The translations under genes and the position numbers were made by a program. Source: Streptomyces viridochromogenes (GTDB lineage: Bacteria; Actinomycetota; Actinomycetes; Streptomycetales; Streptomycetaceae). Taken from it: a stretch of 64,000 nucleotides of DNA. Positions 8,943-17,564 of the stretch are shown in pieces. A model generated the notes under the pieces. It had not been told where the DNA came from. It worked only from the letters and a program-made list of their open reading frames with translations, and did not search any database. The first letter of the stretch is position 1; each line of letters opens with the position of its first letter. The stretch covers positions 11,739 to 75,738 of the forward strand of contig NZ_LGUR01000212.1 in the NCBI RefSeq assembly GCF_001270495.1. Reading direction: 5' to 3'.

Positions 8943-9887
8943 GTGCTGGAAGAAGTCGAGCGCTGGCTGAGCACCCGCTCCTGGTCCGCGACCGATCGCC
9001 CGCTCCACCAGATCCTGGCCGCCAAGCAGCGTACGGGTCAGTCGGTCTCCGTCGTGCTGCCCGCGCTCAACGAGGAGGAGACCGTCGGCGACATCGTCGC
9101 GGTCATCCGGCACGACCTCATGCAGCAGGTGCCGCTGGTCGACGAGATCGTCGTCGTCGACTCGGGCTCCACCGACCGCACCTCCGAGGTGGCCGCCGCG
9201 GCGGGCGCGACCGTGGTGCACCGGGACGCGATCCTGCCGCGCGTCCCGGCCGTGCCCGGCAAGGGCGAGGTGCTGTGGCGCTCCCTGCTCGTCACCGGCG
9301 GGGACATCGTCTGCTTCATCGACGCGGACCTGAAGGAGTTCTCCTCCGACTTCGTCTCCGGCATCGTGGGCCCGCTGCTCACCAACCCCGAGGTCGACCT
9401 GGTCAAGGGCATGTACGACCGTCCGCTGCGCGGCGCCGCCGGGCAGGGCGGCCGGGTCACCGAACTGATGGCCCGCCCGCTGCTGAACATGCACTGGCCG
9501 CAGCTGGCCGGTTTCGTGCAGCCGCTGGGCGGCGAGTACGCGGCCCGCCGCAGCCTGCTGGAACAGCTCCCCTTCCCCGTCGGATACGGCGTCGAGCTGG
9601 GCATGCTGGTCGACGCCCTGCACCTGGTGGGCCTGGACGCGCTGGCCCAGGTGGACGTGGGTGTGCGCAAGCACCGGCACCAGGACGGGCAGGCGCTCGG
9701 CCGGATGTCCGCCGCGATCTACCGCACGGCCCAGCTGCGGCTGGCCCGGGGCCACCTGATCCGCCCCGCCCTTACCCAGTTCGAGCGGGGCGAGGACGGG
9801 TTCGAGCCGCGCACGTACTCCGTGGACACGGAGGAGCGACCGCCGATGGTGGAGATCGCCGAGTACGCGACACGGAAGGTCGCGTAA
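8943..9887 (+). CDS. gpgS: Glucosyl-3-phosphoglycerate synthase
   Basis: A 314-aa GT-A fold retaining glycosyltransferase (family GT81) that joins glucose from NDP-glucose to 3-phosphoglycerate, first step toward glucosylglycerate and related polysaccharides. The N-terminal donor site is VVLPALNEEETV near residue 38, then DSGSTDRTSEVA, the metal-binding DADLKEFSSDFV, and the acceptor part GYGVELGMLVD. The GTG at 8943 has AAGGAG at good spacing. It is followed by otsA, so compatible-solute genes are side by side. Family assignment is firm; the exact product is from homology. Confidence 0.88.
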   Translation: MLEEVERWLSTRSWSATDRPLHQILAAKQRTGQSVSVVLPALNEEETVGDIVAVIRHDLMQQVPLVDEIVVVDSGSTDRTSEVAAAAGATVVHRDAILPRVPAVPGKGEVLWRSLLVTGGDIVCFIDADLKEFSSDFVSGIVGPLLTNPEVDLVKGMYDRPLRGAAGQGGRVTELMARPLLNMHWPQLAGFVQPLGGEYAARRSLLEQLPFPVGYGVELGMLVDALHLVGLDALAQVDVGVRKHRHQDGQALGRMSAAIYRTAQLRLARGHLIRPALTQFERGEDGFEPRTYSVDTEERPPMVEIAEYATRKVA

Positions 9888-9950
9888 ACGCCCCGCCACT
9901 GAGGGGAACCGCACGTTTGAGCGTTTCCGGGCCGGGCTAGGTTGAGGCGT

Positions 9951-11399
9951 ATGGCTTCCACGCACGGCGCTGAGGTGCTGGTCGCGTCCAATCGCGGCCC
10001 GGTTTCGTACGAGGTTCGTGAGGACGGGACGCTGCATGCCCGGCGGGGTGGCGGCGGGCTGGTCTCCGGGCTGTCGGCGATCGGGCCGGACGCGGGGGCG
10101 GTGTGGGTGTGCGCCGCGCTGAGCGACGCCGACCGGGAGGCGGTGCGCCGCTCGCACGGCGGACGGCGGCTGTCCGTCGAGGCGACCGGCGGCCAGCACG
10201 TGCGGATGCTCGACATCGACGCGACCGTCTTCGCCGACGCCTACAACGGCATCGCGAACTCGGTCCTCTGGTTCGTCCACCACATGCTGTACCAGACCCC
10301 GCTGGAGCCGGTCTTCGACGCGGAGTTCCGGCGTCAGTGGGCGTCGTACGAGGCCTACAACCGTGCCTTCGCCGAGGCGCTGGCCGAGGAGGCGGCGCCC
10401 GGGGCGGCGGTGCTGGTGCAGGACTACCACCTGACGCTGGTGCCGGGGATGCTCCGCGAGCTGCGGCCGGATGTCCGGATCGGCCACTTCTCACACACGC
10501 CGTGGGCGCCGCCGGAGTACTTCCGGATGCTGCCCGACGACGTCGCCGGACAGGTGCTGCGCGGAATGCTCGGCGCGGACCGGCTGGGGTTCCTGACGCG
10601 GCGGTGGGCGGACGCCTTCGAGGCGTGCTGCGCGGAGTTCGCCGGAGGGCTCGGGGGCACCCGGGTCGGGGTGCACGGGCTGGGGGCGGACGCGGACTTC
10701 CTGCGGGCGCGGGCGCATCGGTCCGACGTGGCCGAGCGGATGGCGGCGCTGCGGGACGAGATCGGCCCGGCCGCGGACGGAAGCGCCCGGAAGACGATCG
10801 TGCGGGTCGACCGCACCGAGCTGTCCAAGAACATCGTGCGGGGCCTGCTGGCCTACCGGCAGCTGCTCGACGACCACCCCGAGTGGCGGGAGCGGGTGGT
10901 GCACGTGGCCTTCGCGTACCCCTCGCGGCAGGATCTCGCGGTGTACCGCGACTACACGGCCGAGGTCCAGCGGCTGGCCGACGAGATCAACTCCGGCTAC
11001 GGGAGCCCGACTTGGACCCCGGTGGTCCTGCACGTCAAGGACGACTTCGCACGCTCGCTGGCCGCGTACCGGCTGGCCGACGTGGCCCTGGTCAACCCCA
11101 TCCGGGACGGCATGAACCTCGTCGCCAAGGAGGTCCCGGTCGTCTCCGACGAGGGCTGCGTGCTGGTGCTGTCGCGGGAGGCGGGGGCCTTCGCGGAGCT
11201 GGGCGAGGACGCGATCGCCGTGAATCCGTACGACGTGATCGGCACGGCGCGGGCGCTGCACGAGGCGTTGTCCGTGGGGCCGGAGGAGCGGGCGGAACGG
11301 TCGAAGCGGCTGGCTGCGGCTGCGACCGCGCTGCCGCCGGCTCAGTGGTTCCTGGACCAGCTGCACGCGCTGACCGGGGAGTCCGGGGCGGCCGGGTAG
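9951..11399 (+). CDS. otsA: Trehalose-6-phosphate synthase
   Basis: A 482-aa GT20 enzyme that makes trehalose-6-phosphate from NDP-glucose and glucose-6-phosphate. Visible motifs are ASNRGPVSYE near the start, VLVQDYHLTLVPGMLRE, HTPWAPPEYFR, and the donor-site stretch NPIRDGMNLVAKE near the C-terminus. There is no ribosome site: TAGGTT lies 7 bases before the ATG, so the message is probably leaderless and starts at the AUG. An in-frame TTG at 9942 is less likely. It converges with otsB, their stops being 15 bp apart. I see no frameshift; length is slightly above the usual 460-470. Confidence 0.93.
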   Translation: MASTHGAEVLVASNRGPVSYEVREDGTLHARRGGGGLVSGLSAIGPDAGAVWVCAALSDADREAVRRSHGGRRLSVEATGGQHVRMLDIDATVFADAYNGIANSVLWFVHHMLYQTPLEPVFDAEFRRQWASYEAYNRAFAEALAEEAAPGAAVLVQDYHLTLVPGMLRELRPDVRIGHFSHTPWAPPEYFRMLPDDVAGQVLRGMLGADRLGFLTRRWADAFEACCAEFAGGLGGTRVGVHGLGADADFLRARAHRSDVAERMAALRDEIGPAADGSARKTIVRVDRTELSKNIVRGLLAYRQLLDDHPEWRERVVHVAFAYPSRQDLAVYRDYTAEVQRLADEINSGYGSPTWTPVVLHVKDDFARSLAAYRLADVALVNPIRDGMNLVAKEVPVVSDEGCVLVLSREAGAFAELGEDAIAVNPYDVIGTARALHEALSVGPEERAERSKRLAAAATALPPAQWFLDQLHALTGESGAAG

Positions 11400-11413
11400 T
11401 CGGGGGCGGCCGG

Positions 11414-12271
11414 TCAGCCCGCCTGAGCTGCGATCGCCTGCAACAGTCGTACGACCCCCGCCGGGCCGTCGACCACCACGTCCGCCTTCTCCGACAACTC
11501 GGTGACCTCCTCGCTGCCGCTGCACACCAGGAGGCCGGGGGTGCCGTCGGAGCGGAGTTCGTCGACGGCGGCGTAGGCGGGGAGGTCGCCGAGGTCGTCG
11601 CCGGCGTAGAGGACGGACTCGACGCCGAGGTCGCGGACGTAGTCGAGGAGGGCGACGCCCTTGTCCATGCCGGGTGGCCGGAGTTCGAGGACCATCCGCC
11701 CCGGTTCGACGATGAGGCCGTTGCGGGTGGCGAGGTCGGTGAGGGGGGCGCGGAGGGCGTCGAAGGCGCCCTGGGGGTCGGCCGCCCGGCGGGTGTGTAC
11801 GGCCAGGGCGTGGCCCTTGTCCTCGGTCCAGGTGCCCTGCGCGGCGCCGCTCGCGTCGAGGAGACCCGGCAGTTCGGCGCGGACGGTTGCGATGCCGGGG
11901 TGGGGGTCGGGTGCGGTGACCTTTCCGCTGACGGCGTCCCAGCGTTCGGCGCCGTAGTGGCCGAGCACGACGAGGTGCTCCAGGCCCGGGACGTCGGCGA
12001 AGCCGCCGTACTTCACGGCGGTCCCGGCCGGGCGGCCGGTGATCACCGCCACGGCGGCCACCTTCGGCGCGAGTGCGGTGAGGGCCGGGAGGGCGTCCGG
12101 GTGGGGCCTTGCCTTCTCCGGGTCCGGGACGATGGGGGCGAGGGTGCCGTCGAAGTCCAGTGCGATCAGTGCCCGTGAGGGGTGAGCGAGGAGGGCGGCG
12201 AGGCCGGCGCGGCCGGGGTCGGATGTGGGGGTCGGCAGGGTGGTCGGCAAAGGGTCCGTGGAGTTGCCCAT
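11414..12271 (-). CDS. otsB: Trehalose-6-phosphate phosphatase
   Basis: A 285-aa HAD-superfamily phosphatase that releases trehalose from its 6-phosphate. The nucleophile motif is LDFDGTLAPI near residue 40, motif II is VAVITGRPAG, and the C-terminal acidic motif is YAGDDLGDLPAY. The first 25 residues are a low-complexity Pro/Thr stretch. It is convergent with otsA, so the two steps of one pathway are transcribed separately. The region just upstream is filled with a long palindromic repeat. Confidence 0.92.
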   Translation of the reverse strand: MGNSTDPLPTTLPTPTSDPGRAGLAALLAHPSRALIALDFDGTLAPIVPDPEKARPHPDALPALTALAPKVAAVAVITGRPAGTAVKYGGFADVPGLEHLVVLGHYGAERWDAVSGKVTAPDPHPGIATVRAELPGLLDASGAAQGTWTEDKGHALAVHTRRAADPQGAFDALRAPLTDLATRNGLIVEPGRMVLELRPPGMDKGVALLDYVRDLGVESVLYAGDDLGDLPAYAAVDELRSDGTPGLLVCSGSEEVTELSEKADVVVDGPAGVVRLLQAIAAQAG

Positions 12272-12317
12272 GCGGCGAGCCTATCCAGGGCGGGTGCACC
12301 CCGGGCCTTCTCTCGCC

Positions 12318-12502
12318 CCCCGCCGCCCCTACCCGTCCCGTCCCTGGGGGCTGCGCCCCCAGACCCCCGCTGTCGGCCCTGCGGGCCTCGTCCTCAAACG
12401 CCGGACGGGCTGAGAATGCCTGGCGAATCCAGCCCCTCCGGCGTTTGAGGAGCGGTCTGGGGGCGGAGCCCCAGAAGGATGGGACGGGTAGGGCGGCGGG
12501 GG
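12318..12502. repeat. Long imperfect palindrome, intergenic repeat family 2
   Basis: The left arm CGCCGCCCCTACCCGTCCC pairs with GGGACGGGTAGGGCGGCGG at the right. Inside it CTGGGGGCTGCGCCCCCAGA and CTCAAACGCCGGACGGGCTG have partners on the other side (GGGGGCGGAGCCCC; CAGCCCCTCCGGCGTTTGAG). The whole unit could fold into one long hairpin. A half copy with the same words lies at 51530-51650. Such elements are common between streptomycete genes, and nothing in it looks coding. Confidence 0.65.
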
Positions 12503-12515
12503 CGGAAACCACTCG

Positions 12516-12773
12516 TCACCGGGCGCCGCGCCGCCCCTCCCGCACCCGCCGCAGCCGGTTCACCGTCACCGGGTCGTAGGCCAGCGCCCGCGAGTCGTCC
12601 AGCAGGGCGTTGAGCAGCTGGTAGTAGCGGACCGGCGCCAGCCCCAGCTCCTCGCGTATCGCCCGCTCCTTCGCGCCGGGGCCCGGGAACCCCCGGCGTT
12701 CCAGAGCGAGAATGGCCCGCTCGCGCTCGGCGAGGGCGGCGAGAGCATCGGGCTCAGGCGGGTCCTGACTCAT
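12516..12773 (-). CDS. DUF3263-like small helix-turn-helix protein
   Basis: An 85-aa basic protein. The central part ERERAILALERRGFPGPGAK with IREELGLAPVRYYQLLNALL looks like a compact helix-turn-helix of the DUF3263 type found in actinobacteria, so DNA binding is likely. The ATG at 12773 has TACTGT 7 bases upstream and no Shine-Dalgarno, suggesting a leaderless mRNA; the frame is open for 28 more codons but through a low-complexity repeat. Function unknown. It stands alone between otsB and the sugar-binding protein. Confidence 0.7.
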   Translation of the reverse strand: MSQDPPEPDALAALAERERAILALERRGFPGPGAKERAIREELGLAPVRYYQLLNALLDDSRALAYDPVTVNRLRRVREGRRGAR

Positions 12774-12814
12774 GCGTCGCACAGTAGCCCCCGCCACTGA
12801 CAAACCCCCCTGAC

Positions 12815-12858
12815 ACCCTCGCCACCTTGTTACCTCGCCACCTCGCCACCTCGCCACC
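12815..12858 (+). repeat. Short CCTCGCCAC tandem repeat
   Basis: About four imperfect copies of CCTCGCCAC, interrupted once by TTGTTA, lie between the DUF3263 gene and the end of the sugar-binding gene. It is probably a slippage product with no evident role. Confidence 0.5.
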
Positions 12859-12863
12859 GACGA

Positions 12864-14216
12864 CTACTCCGCGCTCTCCGCCCTCAACGCGGTCGACTGC
12901 AGCTGCCCGAGGATCGCCGACGGGCTGCCACCGGAGGCGACCGTCCCCCCGATCCGCTTCTTGACGTCCGCGCTGACCGCCGCCCACGACGTCCGCCCCA
13001 CCGGGTACAGCTCGGACAGCGAGAGCTGCTCCAGGAAGGGCTTGAGGTCGGCGTCCTGCGGGGCCGCGGTCATCACCGTGGACGCTGAGTTCGTGACCGG
13101 CAGCAGGTCGTACCGCCGGGAGAAGTCCAGGACGTTCTGCTTGTCGTAGACGAAGTCGAGGAAGTCGCCCACCTGCTCGGCATGGCCGTTCTGCTTGAAG
13201 GCCATCATCCAGTCGGCCACACCCATGGAGAGCTTGGTCGGCTCTTCCCGCCCGGGCATGGGCACCATGCCGAACTTCACGCCCTTCTTCGCGGCCATCT
13301 GCATCAGCGAGGGATGGCCGTTGAGCATGCCGACGTCACCGGCCGCGAAGGCGGAGAACGCGTCGGCCCGGTTGAGTTCACCGGGCGCGACCGGGCCGGT
13401 GAGCCCCTTGCCGACCAGGTTGTTCTTGAGCCAGTTGAACGTGGCGACGTTCTCTGTGGAGTCGATGCTGTACGTGCCGAGTTCGGCGTCGGTGTAACCG
13501 CCCCCGCCGCTGAGCAGCCACTGCATGGTCTCGGCCTGCGCCTCCTCGGCCCCGAGCGGCAGCGCGTACGGGTACTTCACGCCCTCCGCCTTGAGCGCCT
13601 CGGCGTCGGCGGCCAACTCCTTCCAGGTGGTGGGCGGAGTGAGGCCGGCCTTCTGGAAGAGGGTCTTGTTGTAGAAGAGCAGGCGCGTGGAGGAGGCGAA
13701 GGGGATGCCGAACTGGACCCCGTTCACCTGCCCCGCGTCCGCGAGCTGCGAGACGAAGTCGGCCTGGACGGGGATGGAGAGCAGTTCGTCGGCCTCGTAG
13801 AGGAGATCCTTCGCGGCGTAGTCGGCATACGCTCCGATCTGCGCCATGTCCGGCGCCTTCCCGGCGTCGACCATCTCCTTGACCTTGGCGTCGACGTCGT
13901 TCCAGGAATAGACCGAGACGTCGACCTGGACACCGGCGTGCTCCTCCTCGTACTCCTTGACGAGCTTGTCCCAGTACTTCTGGGAACTGTTCGCCCCGCT
14001 GTCGCCGTAGTCGGCCGCGACCAGCCTCAGCGTCACCTCGTCCGAACCACCGGTCAGCCCGCAGCCGCCCAGAGCGGCCGTCAGGCCCAGCACGGACACT
14101 GCCGCGATCGCCCCCGTACGACCCGTACGCCCTGTACGCCCCGTCCGCCCCCTACGCCTACACCGCTGCACGCTGGACCGCCCCACACCCATCATTCGAA
14201 ACTTTCGAAACGTCAT
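12864..14216 (-). CDS. Sugar ABC transporter substrate-binding lipoprotein
   Basis: A lipid-anchored extracellular binding protein of about 450 aa (cluster B, ExtracellularSBP type). After a basic N-terminus and hydrophobic stretch comes the lipobox LGGC, then the mature part with VTLRLVAADYGDSG and later GMLNGHPSLM. No permease or ATPase gene is next to it, so it is an orphan; MsiK (48856) is a candidate ATPase because it serves many sugar systems. I chose the ATG at 14216 because GGGGG lies 8 bases upstream. It diverges from nagK and shares its DasR-type control region, suggesting an amino-sugar or chitin-oligomer ligand. A run of four Arg-Thr-Gly repeats lies before the signal core. Confidence 0.85.
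   Translation of the reverse strand: MTFRKFRMMGVGRSSVQRCRRRGRTGRTGRTGRTGAIAAVSVLGLTAALGGCGLTGGSDEVTLRLVAADYGDSGANSSQKYWDKLVKEYEEEHAGVQVDVSVYSWNDVDAKVKEMVDAGKAPDMAQIGAYADYAAKDLLYEADELLSIPVQADFVSQLADAGQVNGVQFGIPFASSTRLLFYNKTLFQKAGLTPPTTWKELAADAEALKAEGVKYPYALPLGAEEAQAETMQWLLSGGGGYTDAELGTYSIDSTENVATFNWLKNNLVGKGLTGPVAPGELNRADAFSAFAAGDVGMLNGHPSLMQMAAKKGVKFGMVPMPGREEPTKLSMGVADWMMAFKQNGHAEQVGDFLDFVYDKQNVLDFSRRYDLLPVTNSASTVMTAAPQDADLKPFLEQLSLSELYPVGRTSWAAVSADVKKRIGGTVASGGSPSAILGQLQSTALRAESAE
14197..14207. promoter_or_regulatory. Palindrome CGAAACTTTCG over the binding-protein start
   Basis: The perfect 11-bp palindrome CGAAACTTTCG lies within the first codons of the binding-protein gene, flanked by further TTCGAAA words. 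From memory, a box of this form occurs before Streptomyces xylanase genes and binds a sugar-responsive repressor. A repressor here would block transcription early; that is inference. Confidence 0.45.
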
Positions 14217-14231
14217 ACATATTGCCCCCAT

Positions 14232-14264
14232 AAGGTCTACACCACGTAAGTGGACTAGACCTCT
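14232..14264. promoter_or_regulatory. Two back-to-back DasR-type (dre) operators
   Basis: AGTGGACTAGACCTCT at 14249-14264 and, on the minus strand, ACGTGGTGTAGACCTT at 14247-14232 each resemble the dre consensus (about ACTGGTCTAGACCAGT). They stand in inverted orientation 1 bp apart between the divergent binding-protein and nagK genes. DasR is a GntR-type repressor released by GlcN-6-P/GlcNAc-6-P; nagKA is a known target in S. coelicolor. Confidence 0.75.
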
Positions 14265-14292
14265 CGCGGGTGCACAAGCCACACTGTTCCCC

Positions 14293-15237
14293 GTGAGACA
14301 CGTCATCGCCCTCGATGTGGGCGGCACCGGGATGAAGGCCGCCCTGGCAGGGGCGAGCGGCGACCTCCTCCACCAGGCCCGCCGCCCGACCGGGCGCGAG
14401 CGCGGGCCGGACGCGGTCGTCGAGGGCATCCTCGACTTCGCCGCCGAGCTGCGCGCGTACGGCGAACAGCGCTTCGGCGAGCCCGCGGCCGCCGTCGGCG
14501 TCGCCGTCCCCGGCATCGTCGACGAGGCGCGGGGCATCGCCGCCTACGCCGCCAACCTGGGCTGGCGTGACGTACCCCTGCGGCAGCTGCTCGCGCAGCG
14601 GCTCGGCGGCGCCCCCGTCGCCCTCGGCCACGACGTGCGCACCGGCGGTCTCGCGGAGGGCCGGATCGGCGCGGGCAAGGGAGCCGACCGGTTCCTCTTC
14701 GTGCCGCTCGGCACCGGGATCGCCGGTGCCATCGGCATCGACGGCCGGGTGGAGGCGGGCGCGCACGGCTTCGCGGGCGAGATCGGCCACATCGTCGTAC
14801 GGCCCGGCGGGGCCCCCTGTCCATGCGGGCAGCGCGGCTGCCTGGAGCGGTTCGCGTCGGCGGCGGCGGTGAGCGAGGCGTGGGCCGCCGCCTGCGGGGA
14901 CCCGGAAGCGGACGCCGCGGACTGCGCGAAGGCCGTCGCGTCCGGTGACCCGAACGCCGTACGGGTGTGGCAGGAGGCCGTGGACGCGCTCGCCGACGGC
15001 CTGGTCACCGCGCTCACCCTGCTGGACCCACGGATATTGATCATCGGTGGCGGCCTGGCCGAGGCGGGGGAAACGTTGTTCACACCGCTGCGGGACGCCG
15101 TCCGGCGGCGGGTGACTTTCCAGCGGCTGCCGTCCATCGTCCCCGCGGCCCTCGGCGACACGGCCGGCTGCCTCGGCGCCGGGCTCCTGGCCTGGGATCT
15201 CCTCGACCACACCGACCGTACGGAGGTAACCCGCTGA
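14293..15237 (+). CDS. nagK: ROK-family N-acetylglucosamine kinase
   Basis: A 314-aa cytosolic sugar kinase. The ATP-binding motif ALDVGGTGMKAAL opens the protein, and the ROK signature with its zinc ligands is seen as GEIGHIVV followed by CPCGQRGCLE near residue 178. Coupling to nagA through an overlapping stop-start (TGATG) and the DasR-type boxes upstream point to GlcNAc rather than glucose as substrate, as for SCO4285. The start is GTG at 14293. It makes GlcNAc-6-phosphate for the next enzyme, NagA. Confidence 0.88.
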   Translation: MRHVIALDVGGTGMKAALAGASGDLLHQARRPTGRERGPDAVVEGILDFAAELRAYGEQRFGEPAAAVGVAVPGIVDEARGIAAYAANLGWRDVPLRQLLAQRLGGAPVALGHDVRTGGLAEGRIGAGKGADRFLFVPLGTGIAGAIGIDGRVEAGAHGFAGEIGHIVVRPGGAPCPCGQRGCLERFASAAAVSEAWAAACGDPEADAADCAKAVASGDPNAVRVWQEAVDALADGLVTALTLLDPRILIIGGGLAEAGETLFTPLRDAVRRRVTFQRLPSIVPAALGDTAGCLGAGLLAWDLLDHTDRTEVTR

Positions 15238-16448
15238 TGGCCAACGCCCTAGGGGCGCGGGGAACTGCGCGACCAGCCACAACGAACCCGCACCCCGGAA
15301 CGGACAGAGCGCCCCTGATCCTCTCCGGCGCCAGCGTGGTCATGCCGACAGGGACCCTCAAAGAGGGCCAAGTGATCGTCGACCGCACCCGAATCACCAG
15401 TACAGCCCCAGAGAACGCCCACCGCATCGACCTCACCGGCCACTGGCTGGTCCCCGGCTTCGTGGACATCCACAACCACGGCGGCGGTGGAGCCTCGTTC
15501 ACGTCAGGCACGCCGGACGACGTAGTCACCGGCATCCACACCCACCGCCTCCACGGCACCACCACCCTCGTCGCCTCCACGGTCACCGGCGACATGGACT
15601 TCCTGACCCAGCGAGCCGGCCTCCTCTCCGAGCTGGCCGAGCAGGGCGACATCGCCGGCATCCACTTCGAGGGCCCCTTCATCTCCCCGTGCCGCAAGGG
15701 CGCGCACTCCGAGGCACTGCTGCGCGACCCGGACCCGGCGGAGGTCCGCAAGCTGATCGACGCGGCGCGCGGGCACGCCGCGATGGTCACCCTCGCCACC
15801 GAGCTGCCGGGCGGTCTCGACTCCGTACGCCTCCTCGCCGAACGCGGCGTCGTCGCGGCGATCGGGCACACGGACGCGACCTACGAGCAGACGGTGGAGG
15901 CGATCGAGGCGGGCGCGACGGTCGCCACGCACCTGTTCAACGCGATGCCGCCGCTGGGCCACCGGGATCCGGGCCCCATCGCGGCCCTGCTGGAGGACGA
16001 GCGGGTGACCGTCGAGCTGATCAACGACGGCACCCATCTGCACCCGGCGGCGCTGGAACTGGCGTTCCGCCACGCGGGGGCCGACCGGGTCGCGTTCATC
16101 ACGGACGCCATGGACGCGGCCGGCTTCGGCGACGGCCGCTACATGCTCGGCCCGCTGGAGGTGGAAGTCGCCGACGGTGTGGCACGCCTCGTCGAGGGCG
16201 GCTCGATCGCGGGGTCCACGCTCACCCTCGACCGCGCCTTCAAGCGAGCCGTGACGATCGACCGGCTGCCGGTCGAGGACGTGGTGGCGGCCCTGTCCGT
16301 CAACCCGGCCAAGCTGCTCGGCCGCTACGACCGCATCGGCTCACTGGAGCCCGGCAAGGACGCCGACCTGGTCGTACTGGACGCCGACTTCGACCTCAAG
16401 GGCGTGATGCGCCGGGGCGAATGGGTGGTCGATCCCCAACTGGGGTGA
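15237..16448 (+). CDS. nagA: N-acetylglucosamine-6-phosphate deacetylase
   Basis: A metal-dependent amidohydrolase of 403 aa that deacetylates GlcNAc-6-phosphate. Metal and substrate motifs are DIHNHGGGG near residue 79, HFEGPFIS, GHTDAT, ATHLFNAMPPL, NDGTHLHP and the catalytic aspartate in AFITDAMDA. The ATG overlaps the nagK stop (TGATG), indicating translational coupling. Residues 5-15 are encoded by an intergenic repeat (15251-15280), so about 25 extra residues precede the usual NagA start at LILSGASVVMPTG; the core enzyme is intact. Translation could alternatively begin near 15334-15343. Confidence 0.93.
   Translation: MANALGARGTARPATTNPHPGTDRAPLILSGASVVMPTGTLKEGQVIVDRTRITSTAPENAHRIDLTGHWLVPGFVDIHNHGGGGASFTSGTPDDVVTGIHTHRLHGTTTLVASTVTGDMDFLTQRAGLLSELAEQGDIAGIHFEGPFISPCRKGAHSEALLRDPDPAEVRKLIDAARGHAAMVTLATELPGGLDSVRLLAERGVVAAIGHTDATYEQTVEAIEAGATVATHLFNAMPPLGHRDPGPIAALLEDERVTVELINDGTHLHPAALELAFRHAGADRVAFITDAMDAAGFGDGRYMLGPLEVEVADGVARLVEGGSIAGSTLTLDRAFKRAVTIDRLPVEDVVAALSVNPAKLLGRYDRIGSLEPGKDADLVVLDADFDLKGVMRRGEWVVDPQLG
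15251..15280 (+). repeat. Interspersed repeat copy 4, inside nagA
   Basis: GGGGCGCGGGGAACTGCGCG, then ACCAGCCAC, matches the intergenic copy at 4099-4128 with about two changes. Here it sits between the coupled start codon and the conserved part of nagA and is read in frame without a stop. Confidence 0.75.
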
Positions 16449-16607
16449 TCTGTCCCGCTGTTGAGGGCGGCGGTTGTCCTGGGAGACTGGGACGGCCGCC
16501 GTCCTTTTGGCATGATCAATGCCTCCGGGCGGAGCGTCCGGCGGACAGACGGCAAACGCGTTCTGAACTGCTCGCGTTCTGAGCTTCTTCGGGGGAGGTC
16601 GGCCCAG

Positions 16608-17537
16608 GTGATCCTCACGGTCACACTGAACACCGCTCTCGACATCACCTATCGTGTCCGGGCCCTGCGCCCGCACGCGTCCCACCGGGTCTCCGAGGTG
16701 ACCGAACGCCCCGGCGGCAAGGGCCTGAACGTGGCCCGGGTGCTGGCGGCCCTCGGGCACGAGGTGACGGTGACCGGTTTCACCGGCGGCGCGACGGGCC
16801 GGGTCGTACGGGAGCAGCTGTCGGCCCTGCCCGGTGTGGTGGACGCGCTGGTCCCGGTGACGGGCGCGACCCGGCGCACGATCGCCGTGGTCGACGAGGC
16901 GACCGGCGACACGACCCAGCTCAACGAACCCGGCCCTACGGTCACACCGGCCGAGTGGTCCGCCTTCCAGGAGGCATACGAGGACCTCCTCGCCTCGGCC
17001 TCCGCGGTGGCCCTGTGCGGCAGTCTGCCGCCGGGCGTGCCGGTGGGGGCGTACGCCGGTCTCGTACGGGCCGCGAAGGCCGCCGGGGTGCCGGTACTGC
17101 TGGACACCAGCGGAGAGGCGCTGCGCCGGGGCGTCGCCGCCCGCCCGGACCTCATCAAGCCCAACGCCGACGAACTGGCCGAGCTCACCGGCTCCCACGA
17201 GCCGCTGCGCGCGACGCAGGACGCCCGGCGACGCGGGGCACGTGCGGTGGTCGCCTCCCTCGGCACGGAGGGCCTGCTCGCCGCGACCCCCGAAGGCCGC
17301 TGGCGCGCCACCCCACCGACCCGCCTCCACGGCAACCCGACCGGCGCCGGCGACTCGGCGGTCGCGGGCCTGCTGTCGGGGCTCGTGGAGCGGCTGCCGT
17401 GGCCGGACCGGCTGGCCCGCGCGGCAGCGCTCAGCGCGGCGAGCGTGCTGGCGCCGGTGGCGGGCGAGTTCGACCGGGGAGCCTACGAGGAGCTGCTGGG
17501 GCGGGTGGCGGTGACCGGGGAGGTCACCGCGGCCTGA
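16608..17537 (+). CDS. PfkB-type hexose-phosphate kinase (1-phosphofructokinase family)
   Basis: A 309-aa ribokinase-fold kinase. The start ILTVTLNTALDITYRV, the glycine pair ERPGGKGLNVARVL and the catalytic-site block NPTGAGDSAVAGLLSG near residue 245 are those of the FruK/LacC group, which phosphorylates sugar phosphates. The GTG at 16608 has GGGGGAGG upstream. It follows nagA by 159 bp on the same strand, so it may join the amino-sugar pathway or handle a fructose- or tagatose-phosphate. No PTS gene is adjacent. The exact substrate is not readable from sequence. Confidence 0.82.
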   Translation: MILTVTLNTALDITYRVRALRPHASHRVSEVTERPGGKGLNVARVLAALGHEVTVTGFTGGATGRVVREQLSALPGVVDALVPVTGATRRTIAVVDEATGDTTQLNEPGPTVTPAEWSAFQEAYEDLLASASAVALCGSLPPGVPVGAYAGLVRAAKAAGVPVLLDTSGEALRRGVAARPDLIKPNADELAELTGSHEPLRATQDARRRGARAVVASLGTEGLLAATPEGRWRATPPTRLHGNPTGAGDSAVAGLLSGLVERLPWPDRLARAAALSAASVLAPVAGEFDRGAYEELLGRVAVTGEVTAA

Positions 17538-17564
17538 CGACGGCCAGGTCCTGTCGGACAGGTC

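Noticed and set aside
12815..12858. CRISPR-like array
   Set aside because: Units are 9 bp and contiguous with no spacers.
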